A DNA stretch of 64,000 nt, taken from NCBI GenBank assembly GCA_015067825.1, contig SVLQ01000007.1, positions 87,147 to 151,146 on the forward strand, given 5' to 3'. The translations under genes and the position numbers were made by a program. The notes beneath the pieces were generated by a model. The model did not search any database and had not been told where the DNA came from. It was given only the letters and a program-made list of their open reading frames with translations. This document shows positions 60,755 to 64,000 of the stretch, in pieces; the stretch's first letter is position 1; each line of letters begins with the position of its first letter. This DNA is from Oscillospiraceae bacterium (GTDB taxonomy: Bacteria; Bacillota; Clostridia; Oscillospirales; QAMX01).

Positions 60755-61922
60755 TTACAGCGATATTCAATTTCAAAATAATGGCAAGTTGAAGCTTTTG
60801 ATCATTGTGGGTACACGTCCGGAAATTATTCGTCTTTCGGCTGTGATCTCAAAATGCCGCCGCTATTTCGACTGTATCCTCGCCCATACGGGTCAAAACT
60901 ACGACTATAACTTAAACGGAATCTTTTTCCGCGATTTGGGCCTCGCCGATCCCGAGGTTTATATGAATGCGGTTGGCGCCGACCTCGGCGAAACCGTTGG
61001 GAATATTATCAGCTGCTCTTACAAGCTGATGTCTGCGATCTGTCCGGATGCGCTTCTGATTCTGGGCGATACGAATTCCTGTCTGTCGGCGATTGCGGCC
61101 AAACGCCTGCATATCCCGATCTTCCACATGGAAGCGGGCAACCGCTGCAAGGACGAATGCCTGCCCGAAGAGACGAACCGCCGTATCGTTGACATCATCT
61201 CGGATGTCAACCTTGCGTATTCCGAGCACGCCCGCCGTTATCTGCACGAGTGCGGCTTGCCGAAGGAGCGCACCTACGTTACCGGTTCGCCGATGGCTGA
61301 AGTGCTGCATAAAAACCTCGAATCGATCGAGCAGAGCGATATCTTATCGCGTTTACAGCTGCAACCGAAACAGTACATTCTTCTTTCGGCTCACCGCGAA
61401 GAAAATATTGACACGGAGAAAAACTTTCTCTCGCTCTTCACGGCAATCAACGCCATTGCCGCGCGTTATGACATGCCGATCCTTTATTCCTGCCATCCGC
61501 GCAGCAAAAAACGACTGGAATCGAGCGGGTTTGAACTGGATTCGCGCGTGATTCGCCATGAACCGCTCGGCTTCCACGACTATAACCATCTGCAAATGAA
61601 CGCGTTTGCCGTGATTTCCGACAGCGGGACTTTGCCGGAGGAGAGCAGCTTCTTTACATCCGTCGGTCATCCGTTCCCGGCTGTCTGTATCCGTACCTCG
61701 ACAGAACGCCCGGAGGCGTTGGACAAAGCTTGTTTTGTCCTCGCAGGGATCGACCGAACGTCTCTGGAACAGGCTGTTGAAACGGCAATTGCGATGCATG
61801 CCGACGGTGATTACGGTATTCCTGTTCCGGATTATACCGAAGAAAATGTGTCGACAAAGGTGGTCAAGATCATCCAAAGCTACACCGGCGTAGTCGACAA
61901 AATGGTTTGGAGAAAGAACTGA
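60741..61922 (+). CDS. capG: UDP-sugar 2-epimerase (CapG/FnlC/WecB-type)
   Basis: 393 residues. KLLIIVGTRPEIIRLSAVI, HTGQNYDYNLNGIFF, GDTNSCLSAIAAKRL, HMEAGNRCKDECLPEETNRRIVD and SAHREENI are the WecB-family signatures. With CapE and CapF it finishes UDP-N-acetyl-L-fucosamine. The MEAGNRC plus DECLPEETNR form is closer to CapG than to housekeeping WecB. Confidence 0.93.
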   Translation: MMKTDYSDIQFQNNGKLKLLIIVGTRPEIIRLSAVISKCRRYFDCILAHTGQNYDYNLNGIFFRDLGLADPEVYMNAVGADLGETVGNIISCSYKLMSAICPDALLILGDTNSCLSAIAAKRLHIPIFHMEAGNRCKDECLPEETNRRIVDIISDVNLAYSEHARRYLHECGLPKERTYVTGSPMAEVLHKNLESIEQSDILSRLQLQPKQYILLSAHREENIDTEKNFLSLFTAINAIAARYDMPILYSCHPRSKKRLESSGFELDSRVIRHEPLGFHDYNHLQMNAFAVISDSGTLPEESSFFTSVGHPFPAVCIRTSTERPEALDKACFVLAGIDRTSLEQAVETAIAMHADGDYGIPVPDYTEENVSTKVVKIIQSYTGVVDKMVWRKN

Positions 61923-61923
61923 T

Positions 61924-63849
61924 ATGCAGAATTTGCACGAATCGTCCACGAAAAAAAGAATACGGCAACTATGCTTGATCCTGATTGACGCCGTTTGTGT
62001 GGCGGTTTGTGCGATGCTGGCTCTATGGACGCGCTTTGAGTTTACAACGGATTTAGATGCCGCATACCGCACGTTTTTTGAAAATGCCTTCCGTTTGTTA
62101 CCCCTGACGATTACGACGACCGTTTTGATCTACGTGATTTTTGGTCTGTACGACAGCCTTTGGGAATTTGCGGGCGAGCGTGAAGCGGTACATATTTGCG
62201 GTGCTTCTGCGTGTGCGGCTGCAGTTCATGTGCTGATGCAGTATCTGCTCGACTGTCCGTTGCCGCGCAGCTTCCTGTTGCTCCATTGTGTTTTGTTGAT
62301 GCTGGGGACGCTTGCACTGCGTTTTGGTTACCGCTTTGTCCGACGGATTCGCGTACGTGTTGGTAAAAATGCCCGCCGAACAATGTTGGTTGGTGCTGGG
62401 GCGGCTGGAGCGATGATTCTGAATGAACTGCAGCATAGCGGCTTTTCACAGAACAAAGTCGTGTGCTTGATCGATGATGATCCGGCCAAACATGGTCGTA
62501 CACTCAAAGGTGTACCGATCATCGGTGGCTGCGATACACTTCTTCGCACGGCAGAGAAATGGCGGGTGGAAGAGATCATTCTTGCGATCCCTTCACTTCG
62601 CGCCGAACGCCGTCGCGAAATCTTGGAGCTTTGCCAGCAGACAAGCTGCAAACTGAAAACTTTGCCGGGGATTTACCAAATTGTCAACGGCGAGGTTGGT
62701 CTGCATCAGTTGCGCGAAGTGCAGATCGAAGATCTCTTAATGCGCGACGCAGTCAATCTCCAAAGCAAAACCGTGCGGGACTACTACTCCGGAAAGGTCG
62801 TTTTGGTTACAGGCGGTGGCGGCTCGATCGGCAGCGAAATCTGCCGCCGAATCGCTAAATGTGCACCGAAAAAGCTTGTCGTTTTTGATATCTACGAAAA
62901 CAACGCCTATGATATCCAGCAGGAACTGATTTCGGAATACGGCCAAGGGCTGAACCTTGTGGTCGAGATTGGTTCGGTGCGCGATCGTAAGCGCTTAGAA
63001 GGCCTGTTTTCGATGCACCGGCCGCAGGTCGTGTTCCATGCTGCGGCGCATAAGCATGTGCCGCTGATGGAGCGCAGCTCGGCGGAAGCGATCAAAAACA
63101 ATGTCTACGGCACCTATAATACGGCGGATATGGCCGAAAAGTACGGTGTGGAGAAGTTTATTCTGATCTCAACGGACAAAGCGGTCAACCCGACGAACGT
63201 GATGGGTGCGAGCAAGCGTCTGTGCGAAATGGTGATCCAGTGCCGAACCGATAGCACAACGAGCTTTGCGGCAGTGCGCTTTGGCAATGTCCTCGGCTCC
63301 AACGGCTCGGTTGTGCCGCTATTCCGGCGTCAGATCGCTGCCGGCGGCCCGGTGACGATCACGGACAAGCGCATCGTACGCTACTTTATGACGATTCCGG
63401 AGGCCGCACAACTGGTGGCCGAGGCCGGAGCGATGGCAAAAAACGGTGAGCTCTTTGTCTTGGATATGGGCAAACCCGTTCGCATCTACGACCTTGCGGT
63501 CAACCTAATTCAACAGTCCGGACTGAAGCCGGGGATTGATATCCAAATCGAGGAAATTGGTCTGCGCCCTGGCGAAAAGCTTTACGAAGAACTGCTGATC
63601 AAAACAGAGATGTTGGATAAGACGGAAAACGACTTGATTTTCATTGAACGCGACAGTGCCCTGACCCGCGACGATGTCGACCGCAAACTGGCAATTCTTG
63701 CCAAGGCAATCGAGGCGACGGACGGCTTGTCCGGTACGGCGCACATCCATGAAGCGGTCAAGGCGACGGTTCCGACATTCCATGATCCGGAAGAACTCAA
63801 TGCCAAGGCAGAATCGATGCGGGAGATGCGAGAAGTTGCGACCGTGTAA
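61924..63849 (+). CDS. CapD/PglF-like membrane nucleotide-sugar dehydratase
   Basis: 641 residues. Four N-terminal helices (about 15-145), a CoA-binding-like Rossmann domain (MLVGAGAAGAMILNEL), then the catalytic SDR domain with VTGGGGSIGSEICRRI near 295-310, HAAAHKHVPLMERS, STDKAVNPTNVMGASKRLCEM and RFGNVLGSNGSVVPLF. Makes UDP-4-keto-6-deoxy sugars for glycans. Starts one base after capG. Confidence 0.94.
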   Translation: MQNLHESSTKKRIRQLCLILIDAVCVAVCAMLALWTRFEFTTDLDAAYRTFFENAFRLLPLTITTTVLIYVIFGLYDSLWEFAGEREAVHICGASACAAAVHVLMQYLLDCPLPRSFLLLHCVLLMLGTLALRFGYRFVRRIRVRVGKNARRTMLVGAGAAGAMILNELQHSGFSQNKVVCLIDDDPAKHGRTLKGVPIIGGCDTLLRTAEKWRVEEIILAIPSLRAERRREILELCQQTSCKLKTLPGIYQIVNGEVGLHQLREVQIEDLLMRDAVNLQSKTVRDYYSGKVVLVTGGGGSIGSEICRRIAKCAPKKLVVFDIYENNAYDIQQELISEYGQGLNLVVEIGSVRDRKRLEGLFSMHRPQVVFHAAAHKHVPLMERSSAEAIKNNVYGTYNTADMAEKYGVEKFILISTDKAVNPTNVMGASKRLCEMVIQCRTDSTTSFAAVRFGNVLGSNGSVVPLFRRQIAAGGPVTITDKRIVRYFMTIPEAAQLVAEAGAMAKNGELFVLDMGKPVRIYDLAVNLIQQSGLKPGIDIQIEEIGLRPGEKLYEELLIKTEMLDKTENDLIFIERDSALTRDDVDRKLAILAKAIEATDGLSGTAHIHEAVKATVPTFHDPEELNAKAESMREMREVATV

Positions 63850-63875
63850 CAAAATAGACTGTGAGGGAACGAGAG

Positions 63876-64000
63876 ATGGCAACGGAGAAAATCGCGGCGA
63901 TCGTCGCGGAATTTGCCGTGGAGGGCAAGCTGATCGAAGCAAAGCCGATCGTACAGGGACATATCAACGATACATACCGCCTGACGTTTGAAACGGAAAC
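63876..64000 (+). CDS. aminoglycoside-phosphotransferase-like kinase, 5' end only
   Basis: First 41 residues; the rest is beyond the window. VQGHINDTYRLTFETE resembles the N-terminal lobe of N-acetylhexosamine 1-kinase-like proteins of the APH fold. GAGGG lies about 8 bases before ATG. As part of the capsule cluster it may activate a sugar for nucleotide transfer. Confidence 0.6.
   Translation, partial: MATEKIAAIVAEFAVEGKLIEAKPIVQGHINDTYRLTFETE

Overview
The window looks like chromosomal DNA of an anaerobic, probably gut-dwelling Clostridia-type Firmicute (Oscillospirales or Christensenellales would fit; inference only). The signs are Shine-Dalgarno-rich starts, TTGACA/TATAAT promoters, a TPP-riboswitch thiSFGH operon of clostridial type, a BlaI/M56 pair, a Na+-translocating decarboxylase cluster, an NPxTG-like cell-wall sorting tail and a CpsBCD-type capsule operon. 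The core genes are visibly GC-rich; the block at 2.6-21.5 kb is visibly AT-richer and mosaic.

Layout. (1) 1-2354, minus strand: thiS-thiF-thiG-thiH behind a promoter, TPP aptamer and terminator. (2) 2602-21488: an integrated element of about 18.8 kb in the 3' half of tRNA-Trp(CCA), bounded by 46-bp direct repeats, with a tyrosine integrase next to the intact tRNA. The flanking chromosome keeps a decayed fragment of a related integrase, so the site has been used before. Cargo: a minus-strand operon (small ORF, TOPRIM-like ATPase, type III Mod, unknown 140-aa protein, type III Res, WYL regulator); a serine recombinase; a Fic protein; a TcmP-like methyltransferase fold paired with a radical-SAM protein with a CX3CX3C motif; DUF6809, SprT and Gp157-like genes; a Cro/CI-like regulator; a broken GIY-YIG gene with two in-frame TAG codons; two small ORFs; a double-HTH protein; and two tandem paralogs of unknown function served by three promoters that share one 18-bp palindrome at a fixed spacing. 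(3) 21.6-27.0 kb: membrane decarboxylase/transcarboxylase cluster with both an acyl-CoA-type and an oxaloacetate/pyruvate-type carboxyltransferase. (4) 27.1-40.7 kb: housekeeping genes (ROK kinase, DeoC, M32 carboxypeptidase, HtrA, cardiolipin synthase, MATE, RecQ, a leader-peptide-controlled GNAT/methyltransferase operon, DUF134-Mrp). (5) 40.8-53.5 kb: GH78-like rhamnosidase, sigma factor with membrane partner, BlaI/M56-sensor operon followed by three tandem paralogous lipoproteins that share modules with the sensor, and a beta-helix (GH110-like) glycosidase. (6) 53.7-64.0 kb: capsule/exopolysaccharide operon: Wzz, CpsD kinase, CpsB phosphatase, an NPPTG surface protein, LCP ligase, CapE-CapF-CapG enzymes for UDP-N-acetyl-L-fucosamine, VanZ-like protein, a CapD-like membrane dehydratase and the start of a sugar-kinase-like gene.

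Most promising for novelty: the composite Res/Mod/TOPRIM-ATPase/WYL defence operon, the TcmP plus CX3CX3C radical-SAM pair, the three-promoter palindrome regulon controlling two unknown paralogs, and the M56 sensor with its tandem lipoproteins. Functions are assigned from motifs and family knowledge read by eye; no database search was run.
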